Assembly: GCA_018806915.1 (NCBI GenBank)
Contig: JAGKQI010000099.1
Location: forward strand, 186,001 to 250,000
Direction: 5' to 3'
Length of the DNA stretch: 64,000 bases
Origin: Phytophthora colocasiae
Taxonomy: Eukaryota > Oomycota > Peronosporomycetes > Peronosporales > Peronosporaceae
This document shows, one piece after another, positions 46,299 through 57,098 of this stretch; within the stretch, counting starts at the first letter, position 1; every line of letters begins with the position of its first letter. The translations under genes and the position numbers were made by a program. The notes beneath the pieces are model-generated. The model saw nothing but the letters and a program-made list of their open reading frames with translations, was not told where the DNA came from and made no database searches.

Positions 46299-46761
46299 AG
46301 TCATTCATTACAAACACACACATACGCCCACAAAAAAAAACACACACATACTCACACAAAACATCCACCACACAAAACAACCCACGACGACGCCATTCTG
46401 CGCTTTCGACCTTTCGACCTTTCGACCTTTCGACCCTGCTCGCAACTCTTTCGTTGATTGGTGTACACCTATCACATCGGCTCTCATGAATCACACATAG
46501 CCTTCGGACACAAACATATATCACATTCACACCATCACTAGACGATGAAGACGAGAAACTGCGTTCGTGGAAATCGATTTGATGGAAGAGCGTGGTCACT
46601 TTGATGTCGAACAGGCAATCGTTTTGACGAGTATCAATTGCATCGCACAACTAGCAGCTCGACCTGGATATCACTTGACTTGCCACGCTTTGCCGCAGTC
46701 ACTTTTTCCTAAAGTGACGGAGACATGCTTGCCAGCGTACCACAGGCTAGTGGACCAAAAT

Positions 46762-47173
46762 TGTAACGGGGTTACACGGCGCTGCGCGCCTTGGCTACAA
46801 TAGGTGTGGTATACACCATCCAGGTCACAAGTCACAGATTCGTGTACGACACATAGTGTTTCTCACACGTCACATATGTAGCCAGTTGCTGGCTGTTAGC
46901 TCAGAGCCACACATTGCATTTGATTAGGATTTAGTATGTTAGATACTAAATCCGTTACATTCAGGATTAGGGCAATACAATAAATAAAAATCAGTTTGCA
47001 TTTTACATAATTAGTGTTAGTTCCTTTATTATAGGGACACTGATTGTGAGAGTCCCGTATTTAGTGGACTACTTGGTTCTTGTATAGAACCGAAGGCTAG
47101 TGCCTTGCAAGCAGGACTCTACGAGTCAACCAAACTTCCTCTGTGCCGTGCACACCTACGCAGCCCCGCTGCA
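46762..47173 (+). repeat. 5' LTR (412 bp)
   Basis: Starts TGTAACGGGG and ends GCTGCA. No TGG-initial primer binding site follows directly (CCTAGTAGCAC), so the priming mechanism is not clear from the sequence. Confidence 0.95.
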
Positions 47174-47225
47174 CCTAGTAGCACTTGTATCCAACTCCTG
47201 AGTTGAAGACTGTTTCTCTGTGAGA

Positions 47226-48242
47226 ATGGAGCCAGAAGCATACGCTCACTTGACTCCGAGTCAGCGGGACACGCTTAACAAGCTTACGTCCTTGCTGGGC
47301 CCTGAAGGTATGGCGCACATTGCGTCTCAAGGGCCGGAGGCCGTCAACGCGCGCCTGGAGGCATTTGCCTCGTACGAGAACGCTCTCGTTGAGCACATTC
47401 AGCGTAATGTAAAAGGAGTTAATCCCGCTCCGAGAGCTAAGCCCGTCACGCTCAGCGTGAAGACCTTTCACGGGCACGAAGGAGAGAACCTCCTATTGTG
47501 GACCCGAGAGGCCGAAATGGCCATGGGGGCCGCTATGCTCCAGTTGGAAGGCCAACGCGTGGCGTTCGCCATCTCTAAGCTCGAAGGTCGAGCACGAGAA
47601 TGGGCCTTGACGTCTGGGACGTCGGTAGAAATGGCCTTCCCCACTTGGGGTGAGCTTAAGGCCAAGCTTACGCAAGTGTTTGCTCCACCTAACCAGGCGT
47701 ATCGCGTGCGGTCACGCTTCCTTGCTTGCCGACAGGGCAAGAAGGACCTGGTGGACTATGTCCAAGAGCTGCGCACGCTCATTGCCGGCATGGCTGCCGA
47801 TCTTCTACCTGAGGTGGTCACCGTGACTATCTTCATGGAAGGTCTGAGAGCTGGCGTGGCCAGGACGGAGGCATTCCGTCAGAATCCTCGCACCTTCGAG
47901 GACGCTGTTAGCGTGGCATTGAATGCTGAACACAACTTTAAGTTGTCGAGGGTCGGTGCTAACAGCACAGGGTCCGGGGGACCCGAGCCCATGGACCTCA
48001 GCTATGCTGAAGATGAAGTAGCCGAGCTACGAGCTGCGGTGCAGCGTATGAGCACTCGTCGGTGCTACACGTGTGGTAGTCCCACACACCTGAGGCCCAA
48101 CTGCCCTCTGCGCAAAGAGCGCGCCGGCCAGACTGGTCGCAACCCTGCCGCGGGTCCCGCTTCGGGCTCTGCCCAGGGAACGACGGCTCCCAGTAGACGC
48201 GGGGCGGTCTACTGGGGAAGAACTGAGTTCTGCAGTGCGTGA
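47226..48242 (+). CDS. gag: Gag of the gypsy element
   Basis: Structural protein that packages the element RNA. ATG 47226, 338 codons. The retrotransposon gag domain covers about residues 85-240 ([52 protein letters not shown]). A CCHC zinc knuckle ([14 protein letters not shown], spacing C-x2-C-x4-H-x4-C) lies at about residues 280-293 (48063-48104). It overlaps the pol frame at its 3' end; the pol frame is +1 relative to gag. This fits either programmed frameshifting or a mutation. Confidence 0.9.
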   Translation: MEPEAYAHLTPSQRDTLNKLTSLLGPEGMAHIASQGPEAVNARLEAFASYENALVEHIQRNVKGVNPAPRAKPVTLSVKTFHGHEGENLLLWTREAEMAMGAAMLQLEGQRVAFAISKLEGRAREWALTSGTSVEMAFPTWGELKAKLTQVFAPPNQAYRVRSRFLACRQGKKDLVDYVQELRTLIAGMAADLLPEVVTVTIFMEGLRAGVARTEAFRQNPRTFEDAVSVALNAEHNFKLSRVGANSTGSGGPEPMDLSYAEDEVAELRAAVQRMSTRRCYTCGSPTHLRPNCPLRKERAGQTGRNPAAGPASGSAQGTTAPSRRGAVYWGRTEFCSA

Positions 48243-49545
48243 GAGGCACTGGGGCTCAGCCCCGAAGAGCTCCGTGCTCTTGAACACGGAACGTGTGAGC
48301 AAGCAGGGCTTGCTGGTCGTCCATGTGGACGTGAAGGGCTTCGAGAAGCCGTGGATCGTGTTGATCGATTCAGGAGCGTCTGGCGACTACGTCAGACGCT
48401 CCACCGTTGAGAGTAGTCAGCAATATGCTGAGGGGCTTCGAGCGCGAAGAGGTGACACCGTCACTGTCCGTCTAGCGACGGGCGTCCGTGTCACGGCAGC
48501 CAAGGTCCCCATGGACCTACGGCTGAAGTTCCTGGACTTCGACAGCGTAGAACGCTGCTTGGTCTTGGACCTGGATTCGAGGTACGACCTCATCCTTGGT
48601 ATGGCGTGGCTGGAGCGCCACGAGCCATGGATTGACTGGAGGTCGAAGACCTTAGGTGCTACGCACTTCTCTCCTAGTGGAGCTTTGGCGAGTCATGAAC
48701 CCACCTCTGCTAGGAAGCAGAAGCGCTATTGGCGCGAGCATCGAGCCGAGTCGGCTATGATGCTGGAAGTCGGTGTGTCCGAGTTAGTGGACAGCACCGA
48801 TAGCGAGGACCGCAGTCCTGTTGAGCGCGTAGCGCTGGTTGACAGTGAGTCAACGTGTGGGCAAAGCTCACGTAACCCCTGTGGGGCGGCACGTACCCCG
48901 TCGAGTGATACTGGTCGTGGACCAAGTCGATCGCTGAGTGTCTCTGACACTGGACCTGTTACGGTCATTGATTGTGCAGCGGCACGTACTCCGCTGAGCG
49001 GCATCGGTCGTCGACCGAGTGGATCGCTGAGTGTCTCTGACACTGGGCCGAGAGAGGCCGAAACTTGTGCGACGGCACGTACTCCGTCGAGTAGACGCTC
49101 TTCGGCTAGGCGAAGACGTCGTAAGGCCCTTCGGGCGAGACGCTCTGCGTCTGAGTCATCCGTGACGTCAAGTGCCGACGCACCGGAGGGCTGTGGGCAG
49201 CTATACACTCTGGTTGATGGAGTGGGCGGCAGTGCCGAAGGCAGTGTCCTGCTGGACGACTTGCCAAGTGTTGACAAGCTCCTTGAGCTAGAGGAGATGT
49301 CCTTCGCCGACTTTGGCGATGCCTTGAAGGCTGGCGAACTCGCCGAGGTGGTCATCGTTCGACCTGAGGAGGAGTTAAACTCGTCGTCCCTCGTTGACGA
49401 GTCCGTCTTGGCCGAAGTCAAGAAGGCGTTGAACGCCAGGAGTGGATCGGAGATCCTCAAGAATCCCTCGGATCCCTTCTACTCCTTGTTGAAGGAATAT
49501 GGAGACGTTGTCTCGAAGCGAACCACCGAGTGGCCTGCCTCCTGA
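48235..49545 (+). CDS. pol: Pol, protease part (broken from RT by a 1-base insertion)
   Basis: The frame is already open upstream of 48235, overlapping gag. Residues about 35-150 form a retroviral-type aspartic protease: [12 protein letters not shown] (active-site D-S-G at about 48364), then [20 protein letters not shown] long Ser/Arg-rich linker with repeated ARTPxS segments (about residues 220-310) and an acidic region follow. The frame ends at 49545 only because of an extra C at about 49519: the next frame continues [12 protein letters not shown] as expected at the start of RT. Without it, protease and RT form one polyprotein. Confidence 0.85.
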   Translation: MRERHWGSAPKSSVLLNTERVSKQGLLVVHVDVKGFEKPWIVLIDSGASGDYVRRSTVESSQQYAEGLRARRGDTVTVRLATGVRVTAAKVPMDLRLKFLDFDSVERCLVLDLDSRYDLILGMAWLERHEPWIDWRSKTLGATHFSPSGALASHEPTSARKQKRYWREHRAESAMMLEVGVSELVDSTDSEDRSPVERVALVDSESTCGQSSRNPCGAARTPSSDTGRGPSRSLSVSDTGPVTVIDCAAARTPLSGIGRRPSGSLSVSDTGPREAETCATARTPSSRRSSARRRRRKALRARRSASESSVTSSADAPEGCGQLYTLVDGVGGSAEGSVLLDDLPSVDKLLELEEMSFADFGDALKAGELAEVVIVRPEEELNSSSLVDESVLAEVKKALNARSGSEILKNPSDPFYSLLKEYGDVVSKRTTEWPAS

Positions 49546-52500
49546 CCGAGGCGTTCGTCATGAGATCGACTTAGTTCCCGGAACTAAATACTGCGTGACC
49601 CGGCAGTGGCCTCTTCCTAAAGAGCAATGCGACGTCATTGACGCCTTCTTCCGTGCGAAGCACGCGGCGGGTCTCGTGCGCGAGAGCAAGTCTCCGCACT
49701 CCGCGCCAACGTTCTGTGTCAGAAAGCCGAATGGCAAGTGGCGTATCGTTCACGCTTTTAACAAGCTCAACGCTGCCACGATTCCGGCGCAGACGCCGAT
49801 TCCTAGGAAGGATGTTCTTCAGAACAACATGGTGGGTTGCACCATGTACAGTGCGCTCGACTTAGTCGATGGGTACTATCAGCTGCTCATGCGAGCCAGT
49901 GATATTCCGCTTACAGCGGTGAGCACCCCGAGCGGTATGCTCTGGGAGTGGCTCGTCATGCCCCAAGGGCTCTCGAATGCGCCTGCAACGTTCAATCGTC
50001 TAGTGACGCAGCTGTTCAGGCCCCTGCGGGCATTCGCACAGACGTACTTTGACGACGTGTTCGTCCACAGTCAGGCCGAACACGGCAAGACTGACGTTGA
50101 GGTGCACGTGGAACACGTGAGAGCTGTGCTCGAGTGCATGCGCACGAACAAATTGTACGCCAACGCAGACAAGTGCGTCTTTGGCGCGGAAGAAATCCCC
50201 TTCCTAGGGTGCTTCATTGGGAAGCATGGCCTTCGTGCTGATCCAGCAAAGGTCAAGGCCATTGTGGATTGGCCGGTTCCCTTGAACCAGAAGGACTTGC
50301 GTAAGTGGATGGGCTTGGCCAACTACTTGCACAAGTATAGCGAGAACTACGCTGAGTTTGCTCGGCCACTGACGGATCTCCTTAAGAAGGATGCCGAGTG
50401 GGTATGGCGTGCCGAGCACGAGAATGCGTTCACTTGTATCAAGGATAGCCTGCTTCAGGCACCGATACTGGCGTTGCCAGACCCCGCTCGTCCGTTTATC
50501 GTCGTCTGTGACGCCTCGGACTTTGCCATCGGCAGTGCTTTGCTACAAGCGGACGCCGAAGGGCGCGAACGCGTCATTGCGTTTGAGTCTCGGCAGCTCA
50601 AGGCTGCTGAGAAGAACTATCCAGTTCATGACAAGGAGCTACTTGCGATGAAGTACGCTCTCGTCAAATTCAGGGTTCACCTGCTCGGCTCCAAGCCGTT
50701 TGTGATCTACACGGATCATGCGTCACTACGCACAGCGACGCAGTCGCCTCACCTCTCGCAGAGGATGGCCCGATGGCTCTCCTTCTTTGCGGAGTATAAC
50801 TTCGAGGTGAAGTACAAGCCTGGAAGGCAGAACGTCCTCGCTGACGCGTTATCACGTCGCCCGGACTATGAGTTATCTCATGTCACCTCGGTGACGTCGT
50901 CCGTGACGGACATGGTTCGAGCAGCGTACGCTCAGGACGACTCTTGTGTCGCGCTGCTTCAAGCTCTAGGGAGCGATGAGTTTAAGGACTCAAAGGTGAC
51001 TCTGTCACGACGCCTAAAGGCGAGACTCCAACGCTATAGCCTGGGAGGCGGTCTGCTGTACTACAGCACGGGTCAGGATGACCCACCACGTGTGGTGGTT
51101 CCTCACGATGAGGACCTGAAGTATCGTATCCTCTATGAGGCCCACGACACGCCCACAAGCGGCCACCTCGGTCACGAGAAGACCTACGGCTCGGTGAGCT
51201 CCATGTACTGGTGGCCGAAGATGTACAAGTGGGTCAGCACATATGTGCACACGTGCGAGACGTGTCAGCGGGTTAAACCCTCGCCGCATGCGGCAGCGCC
51301 TTTGGCGAGCTTGCCTGTACCCTCTGGGTGTTGGCAGTCCATGAGTGTGGACTTCGTGTTTGGCCTGCCGAAGGATACGGCAGGCAACACGGGCGTTGTG
51401 GTCTTTGTTGACCGTCTGAGCAAGATGGCTCACCTAGCGGCTGTGCCGGACACCGTCGATGGCGCTGGTACAGCGACGATCTTCATCGATCGGGTCTACC
51501 GCCAGCATGGGCTGCCTGAGACCATTGTCTCGGATCGAGATCCCCGTTTCACGGGTCACTTCTGGACGTCCGTCTTCAAGGTGCTGGGCACTCGACTGGA
51601 CATGTCCACGGCGGACCATCCGCAGACCGACGGTCAGACCGAACGCGTGAACCGCGTTCTGGAGGACATCCTCCGCAGCGTATGCGCTGAAACGCCGAAG
51701 CGTTGGAGCGCTATGCTCCCTCTCGTTGAGTTCTCCATGAACAATGCGGTGCATGCCTCGACAGGCTTCACCCCGTTCTACGTGAACGGCCTTGCGCATC
51801 CGCGCGTCCCGCTCACTCCGCCTCGCGGTAGCCTTGGGCTTGGTGGGGGAGAGGCTGTGCCGTCGCTCGACTCCGAGCTTGCTGATATAAGCCCTTCTGC
51901 TGTGCGTAAACAAGTCGATGACTTCCTCTCGGTGAGATTGAGCGTATTGCGCCGTGTGCGTGACGCGATGGCTGAAAGCCAAGACGTTCAGAAGGAACAA
52001 GCTGATGCAAAAGGTAGAAGCAATGTATGGGAATTTAAGGTCGGTGACCAGGTTTTATTAAACGCTAAGAACCTACCTACACATGCAGTGTCAAGCGTCT
52101 TTAAGACGAAATTGCGTCCGCGTTTCATCGGACCATTTACGGTCGTGGCCAAGAAGGGCCTGGCATACACGCTTGACTTGCCAAAGCGGATGCGAACACA
52201 CCCGGTGTTCTACGTCGGCTTGCTTAAGCCATATCGGGACCCCGCGGGGGTGAGCGCGGAGGCGCTGGCACCGACGACACGTGCCCAGGCTGCGTCATCT
52301 GCAGCAGCAACGTCACCTGACCCCGCAACTCAGCGAGCTGAAGCTCCTGCTGGTGCAGGCGAGCAGTCAGGGACTGAGGACCTTCGAGCCAAGCCATCCG
52401 GCTTTCAATCTCCTCTATGTCATGAGCGAGACGGGCATGCGAATGCCAAACGCTCTCCAGGTTCCCCTGAAGAGACTGAGTCTGACTCTGGAGAGTACCG

Positions 52501-52855
52501 ATCGAGTGATCGAGTTGATACCAAGCGCGCCGCGACAAATAGCGCTCATCACACTCGTCGAGTATTGCGTTCCGCAGCGAATCGGCCTCCTCCGCCGTTG
52601 CTCGATGAGCAGGGGACTCCCCACTACCACGTGGAGCGCCTGATGGCGCGGCGTCGCCACCGTAGTCAAAACCAGTATCTGGTGAAGTGGCGTGGATATC
52701 CTCATTCCCAAAACTCGTGGGAGTGTGAAGGGCCCCTGAGGCAGGACTGCCCTGACGTCGTGGACGCTTTTGATCGCGAAGATCGGGGCGCCCGAAGGGC
52801 TCGATGTCGACCACTCGGTCGACACCCGCTTCTCACCACTAGTGTGAGAAGCTGA
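49499..52855 (+). CDS. pol: Pol: reverse transcriptase, RNase H, integrase and chromodomain
   Basis: True coding starts at about 49520 after the frameshift; the ATG at 49499 is out of phase with the natural fusion. RT: HEIDLVPGTKY, FCVRKPNGKWR, catalytic YFDD near residue 183 (50045). RNase H: CDASDFAIGSALL (near 338), YTDHASL, ending NVLADALSRR (near 444). Integrase: HHCC zinc domain (GHLGHEKT..CETCQR, about 550-590), then catalytic D in SVDFVFG (616), D in VSDRDPRF (678) and E in GQTERVNRVLED (713). C-terminus: chromodomain (HVERLMARRR..YLVKWRGYPHSQNSWE, about 1041-1096), which in chromoviruses directs integration to marked chromatin. All catalytic residues are present. The stretch from 52224 is overlapped by an antisense reading frame. 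Confidence 0.93.
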   Translation: METLSRSEPPSGLPPDRGVRHEIDLVPGTKYCVTRQWPLPKEQCDVIDAFFRAKHAAGLVRESKSPHSAPTFCVRKPNGKWRIVHAFNKLNAATIPAQTPIPRKDVLQNNMVGCTMYSALDLVDGYYQLLMRASDIPLTAVSTPSGMLWEWLVMPQGLSNAPATFNRLVTQLFRPLRAFAQTYFDDVFVHSQAEHGKTDVEVHVEHVRAVLECMRTNKLYANADKCVFGAEEIPFLGCFIGKHGLRADPAKVKAIVDWPVPLNQKDLRKWMGLANYLHKYSENYAEFARPLTDLLKKDAEWVWRAEHENAFTCIKDSLLQAPILALPDPARPFIVVCDASDFAIGSALLQADAEGRERVIAFESRQLKAAEKNYPVHDKELLAMKYALVKFRVHLLGSKPFVIYTDHASLRTATQSPHLSQRMARWLSFFAEYNFEVKYKPGRQNVLADALSRRPDYELSHVTSVTSSVTDMVRAAYAQDDSCVALLQALGSDEFKDSKVTLSRRLKARLQRYSLGGGLLYYSTGQDDPPRVVVPHDEDLKYRILYEAHDTPTSGHLGHEKTYGSVSSMYWWPKMYKWVSTYVHTCETCQRVKPSPHAAAPLASLPVPSGCWQSMSVDFVFGLPKDTAGNTGVVVFVDRLSKMAHLAAVPDTVDGAGTATIFIDRVYRQHGLPETIVSDRDPRFTGHFWTSVFKVLGTRLDMSTADHPQTDGQTERVNRVLEDILRSVCAETPKRWSAMLPLVEFSMNNAVHASTGFTPFYVNGLAHPRVPLTPPRGSLGLGGGEAVPSLDSELADISPSAVRKQVDDFLSVRLSVLRRVRDAMAESQDVQKEQADAKGRSNVWEFKVGDQVLLNAKNLPTHAVSSVFKTKLRPRFIGPFTVVAKKGLAYTLDLPKRMRTHPVFYVGLLKPYRDPAGVSAEALAPTTRAQAASSAAATSPDPATQRAEAPAGAGEQSGTEDLRAKPSGFQSPLCHERDGHANAKRSPGSPEETESDSGEYRSSDRVDTKRAATNSAHHTRRVLRSAANRPPPPLLDEQGTPHYHVERLMARRRHRSQNQYLVKWRGYPHSQNSWECEGPLRQDCPDVVDAFDREDRGARRARCRPLGRHPLLTTSVRS

Positions 52856-54160
52856 CGGACTAGCAGCCGAGCTCAGGCTCTGGTCCGTGGCTGGCACAGC
52901 CAGCGAGTCTCCCTCGGAGACTATAGGAGCATCCTGCGAAGCAGGGATAGCGGCCTGAGAGGCGGGAGCACTGCCGTCGTGTGACGAGGAAAGCGGCCGG
53001 GCCGCACGCGTATCTTCGCGTACTGGAAGAGTAGACCTCGAGCGAGGCGGACGTCCACCTCGGCGCAGCTCTCCATGAGCCGGTCAAACGACGCGAGCTT
53101 CCGTGAAGCCTCGGCCCAGGTGGCCACATGGACCATGTAGTCCCGGGTGGTCTCGCCGGTTTGGAGCAGGAGTGGATAAGTCCTCATCTGAGGCACAGAC
53201 TCCCGTCGTCGTTGCTTATCTAAGCGTTGCCGATACTCGGCGAGTGTGCACACCTGCGGGGTCAAGAAACGCTCATGGAGCCCCTGTCGCTGCTGAGTCT
53301 CAGCCACCGTACGTGGAGGATCGCCTATGGCGTAACCATGCAGGTTTGGCTGCGCCATCAACTGCTTCACCTGCTCGGCAGGGTCACGAGGCTCGAAGCC
53401 GTAGTCGCGCCGCGACGAAGTCCCCACGATGTCCCGTTGGACCGGTCGACGTGACTCTGGAGCACCGCTCATGGAAGCCTCCTGTGCCTCATCCAGAGGG
53501 TTGGTGATCGCGTCTTCGACACCCTTGAGTGACTCTGGCTCATCGCGAGCAGGAAGTGGTGGTGCGTTGCGCAACGCGTTGAGCACGAGGCTCGAAGGTC
53601 CCTCCGGGAACGGATTGGGCTGCCCGCAGCTGCCGAGGAATTGAGTACCGACGCGGATCACGTGGAGAGCGCAGCTCAGATCGAGTCGTCCGAGGGCTCG
53701 CAGGAGCAGGAGACGCATGGGCATCGCCCTGTTCGGACTCCTCGTAGTCCACTTCGACCTCGCCTTCCTCCGTAGGAGAGCGACGTGGGTCGCGCGTCGG
53801 CGACGCTGTCGTGTACTCGAAGGGTGAGCCACCGCTACCACTTGACGTCGGGCTGGCCTTGAACATCGCTCCGTAGCGAAGGCGAGACGCCGCGAAATAC
53901 TCCGAAACGGAGAGCGTGAGAGGAGCCGAGGGCTCAGACCGGAAAGCGCTGAGGCGCTGAGGCGTAGACGCCTGGTCACGGGACACCTCAGGAGCGGTTG
54001 GCTCGCTGGGGAGAATTGGAGAATGTGCTCGTTGAGCCAGCGCGCCCGCGCACTCTCGTTGAGAGATTTCTTTTATCGGAAAGTTGCCGGTGACAGGCCT
54101 TGACAAGGCAGTTATGTCTACAGTTGTAGATACTCCGTATCCACGGTTTGGTGGGGGAGG
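52224..54160 (-). pseudogene. Antisense gene-like region in the gypsy 3' part, function unknown
   Basis: On the strand opposite to gag-pol, long frames cover the 1.3 kb between pol stop and polypurine tract and run on under the chromodomain. In order: 54160 to about 53650 (Ser/Pro-rich with an acidic EEGEVEVDYEESEQGD), about 53640-52960 (RRDYGFEPRDPAEQVKQLMA, TGETTRDYMVHVATWAEASR, LLFQYAKIRV), about 52960-52815, then 52814-52224 (coiled-coil-like: ADSLRNAILDECDERYLSRR, QLAELRGQVTLLLQ). Joining them needs two or three frame changes. Composition is protein-like with no recognised domain. No good ATG is seen near the start, where the frame enters the 3' LTR. Antisense genes between pol and 3' LTR are known in some plant gypsy families. 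Confidence 0.5.
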
Positions 54161-54161
54161 G
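54151..54161 (+). other. Polypurine tract
   Basis: GTGGGGGAGGG directly before the 3' LTR; primes plus-strand DNA synthesis. Confidence 0.8.
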
Positions 54162-54573
54162 TGTAACGGGGTTACACGGCGCTGCGCGCCTTGGCTACAA
54201 TAGGTGTGGTATACACCATCCAGGTCACAAGTCACAGATCCGTGTACGACACATAGTGTTTCTCACACGTCACATATGTAGCCAGTTGCTGGCTGTTAGC
54301 TCAGAGCCACACATTGCATTTGATTAGGATTTAGTATGTTAGATACTAAATCCGTTACATTCAGGATTAGGGCAATACAATAAATAAAAATCAGTTTGCA
54401 TTTTACATAATTAGTGTTAGTTCCTTTATTATAGGGACACTGATTGTGAGAGTCCCGTATTTAGTGGACTACTTGGTTCTTGTATAGAACCGAAGGCTAG
54501 TGCCTTGCAAGCAGGACTCTACGAGTCAACCATACTTCCTCTGTGCCGTGCACACCTACGCAGCCCCGCTGCA
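54162..54573 (+). repeat. 3' LTR (412 bp)
   Basis: Same length as the 5' LTR; differs at two positions seen (GATCCG for GATTCG, CATACT for AAACT context). Confidence 0.95.
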
Positions 54574-54885
54574 AAAATGAATCCACACCACAACCCTATC
54601 GGCGCAGATTCAACTCTGTCTAGCCCTTCGTATTGCTAGCATCGACATTGAAGTCCCACCAGCAGGTCCAAATAGACTGTGAAGTGTCAGTTGGCTAGAT
54701 CAAGACGAACGATGATGTTCAGTGGTTTTGGTCTATTGACTTGCTGCCAAGGCTGTTGGTTGGTGTGCAAGAGGTCATTCTTGACCCACCCGCAACTGAG
54801 CACCCTGTTTCAGCTTACACAAAACGTGAAAAGGTAAAAGTGACAAAGTGACAAAAGGTGCTCTGAAAAGGAACAAGTAAGGCGT

Positions 54886-54956
54886 GCGCCGCCGGGGAAT
54901 CGAACCCCGACCTCATCCGTGGGAGGGATGAATCCTAATCATTAGACCAACGGCGC
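54886..54956 (-). tRNA. tRNA-Gly(CCC)
   Basis: Intact CCC copy, first after the gypsy element. Confidence 0.95.
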
Positions 54957-55356
54957 GCCAGACATCTCCAATGTTCGCCCACAACAAACACCCACAAAAC
55001 CAAAACCCTAAAAGACATACGAAAACAACCCAAAACCACCAAAACCACCAAAACCACCTAAACCACCAAAAACCACCAAAACGACTCGCAAAAAAAACAC
55101 CAGAAGCACCAACCTGCAACGCGTACACTGTAAAAGTCCTCGAGCAACTCCTCACACGGCATGCCCACAACACGCACTTGACGGACCAATAGTAGCACGC
55201 AACAGTAGTGTTCGTACATGTCCTCCAGTTTAACAGAGAGGTATCAGTCAGATGAGGTGGTGGCCTGGTCCGCAGGTCGAAGTGCATGAGTCCATTGAAT
55301 AAAGGTGCGTGTAGCGCGAAAGAGAGTGGTGGGCCGAGCCACAGCTGGCAAAAGTT

Positions 55357-55427
55357 GCGCCGTCGGGGAATCGAACCCCGACCTCATCCTTGGAAGGGAT
55401 GAATCCTAACCATTAGACCAACGGTGC
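55357..55427 (-). tRNA. tRNA-Gly(UCC)
   Basis: Intact, with the normal TTCGATT T loop, unlike the five copies left of the gypsy element. Confidence 0.95.
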
Positions 55428-56288
55428 AGTCATTCATTACAAACACACACATACGCCCACAAAACAAACACACACATACGCCCACAAAACAAACACACAC
55501 ATACTCACACAAAACAAACACACACATACTCACACAAAACAACCACCACACAAAACAACCCACGACGACGCCATTCTGCGCTTTCGACCTTTCGACCTTT
55601 CGACCTTTCGACCTTTCGACCCTGCTCGCAACTCTTTCGTTGATTGGTGTACACCTATCACATCGGCTCTCATGAATCACACATAGCCTTCGGACACAAA
55701 CATATATCACATTCACACCATCACTAGACGATGAAGACGAGAAACTGCGTTCGTAGAAATCGATTTGATGGAAGAGCGTGGTCACTTTGATGTCGAACGG
55801 GCAATCGTTTTGACGAGTATCAATTGCATCGCGCAACTAGCAGCTCGACCTGGATATCACTTGACTTGCCACGCTTTGCCGCAGTCACTTTTTCCTAAAG
55901 TGACGGAGACATAACTTGCCAGCACCACTCTCTTTCGCGCTACACGCACCTTTATTCAATGGACTCATGCACTTCGACCTGCGGACCAGGCCACCACCTC
56001 ATCTGACTGATAATTTCTTGTTAAACTGGAGGACATGTACGAACACTACTGTGCGTGCTACCTGTGGTCCGTCAAGTGCGTGTTGTGGGCATGCCGTGTG
56101 ACGGAGTTGCTCGAGGACTTTACAGTGTACGCGTTGCAGGTTGGTGTTTCTGGTGTTTTTTTGCGAGCCGTCGTTTTGGTGGTTTAGGTGGTGTTTGGTC
56201 GTTTTGTCGTTTTGGGTTGTTTTCGTATGTCTTTTAGGGTTTTGGTTTTGTGGGTGTTTGTTGTGGGCGAACATTGGAGATGTCTGGC

Positions 56289-56362
56289 GCGCCGTTGGTC
56301 AATAATGGTTAGGGGATTCATCCTCCACGGATGGTCGGGGGTTCGATTCCCCGCGGCGGCGC
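56289..56362 (+). pseudogene. tRNA-Gly(CCC) pseudogene in inverted segment
   Basis: About 74 nt with several indels (AATAATGG D arm, TCCTCCACGG anticodon arm, GGGGGTTC T arm). Confidence 0.75.
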
Positions 56363-57098
56363 ACGCCCACGGTTCCTTTTCAGAGCACCTTTGTCACTTT
56401 GTCGCACCTTTTCGTTTTGTGTAAGCTGAAACAGGGTGCTCAGTTGCGGGTGGGTCAAGAATGACCTGCACACCAACCAACAGCCTTTGGCAGCAAAGTC
56501 AATGAAAACCACTGAACATCATCGTTCGTCTTGATCTAGCCAACTGACACTTCACAGTCTATTTGGACCTGCTGGTGGGACTTCAATGTCGATGCTAGCA
56601 ATACGAAGGGCTAGACAGAGTTGAATCTGCACCGATAGGGTTGGTGTGAATTCACCTTGGTCCACTGTGCCTGTGGTACGCTGGCAAGCATGTCTGTCAC
56701 TTTAGGAAAAAAGTGACTGCGGCAAAAGCGTGGCAAGTCAAGTGATATCCAGGTCGAGCTGCTAGTTGTGCGATGCAATTGATACTCGTCAAAACGATTG
56801 CCTGTTCGACATCAAAGTGACCACGCTCTTCCATCAAATCGATTTCCACGAACGCAGTTTCTCGTCTTCATCGTCTAGTGATGGTGAATGTGATATATGT
56901 TTGTGTCCGAAGGCTATGTGTGATTCATGAGAGCCGATGGATAGGTGTACACCAATCAACGAAAGAGTTGCGAGCAGGGTCGAAAGGTCAAAGGTCGAAG
57001 GTCGAAAGCGCAGAATGGCGTCGTCGTGTGTTGTTTTTGTGGTGGTTGTTTTGTGTGAGTATGTGTGTGTTTGTAATGAATGACACTGTTGGTCTGAT

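Larger units (their letters stand above)
27571..46756 (-). repeat. tRNA-Gly tandem array, first block
   Basis: About 12 full units of 1.34-1.40 kb (spacing between UCC genes), each holding one UCC and one CCC tRNA on the minus strand, plus four consecutive 0.45-kb CCC-only units at 28.9-30.8 kb. Between the tRNAs each unit carries: a CAAAACCACC-type tract (about 3-5 copies); CACACATACTCACACAAAA tracts; a 9-bp CTTTCGACC minisatellite (4 copies at about 42385, 5 at 28225, 8 at 31355 and 32749); and a 0.4-kb unique spacer. Units are nearly identical, implying recent amplification or homogenisation. Spacer ORFs are not considered genes. Confidence 0.95.
46757..54578 (+). mobile_element. Ty3/gypsy retrotransposon with chromodomain, near-complete, inserted in the tRNA array
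   Basis: 412-bp LTRs at both ends, 5-bp target duplication AAAAT (46757-46761 and 54574-54578), polypurine tract before the 3' LTR, and gag and pol in between. It interrupts a unit between GGACCAAAAT and GAATCCAC. I count two substitutions between the LTRs (near 46849/54239 and 47152/54532), which indicates a recent insertion. Confidence 0.95.

Noticed and set aside
47174..47195. Primer binding site of the gypsy element
   Set aside because: No TGG-initial sequence directly after the LTR; I could not match it to a tRNA end.
47175..54235. Most minus-strand ORFs opposite gag and RT/IN (for example 48726-49460, 51434-52000)
   Set aside because: G/C-rich shadow frames of strongly coding plus-strand sequence; only the region beyond 52.2 kb, which extends past the pol stop, looks independent.
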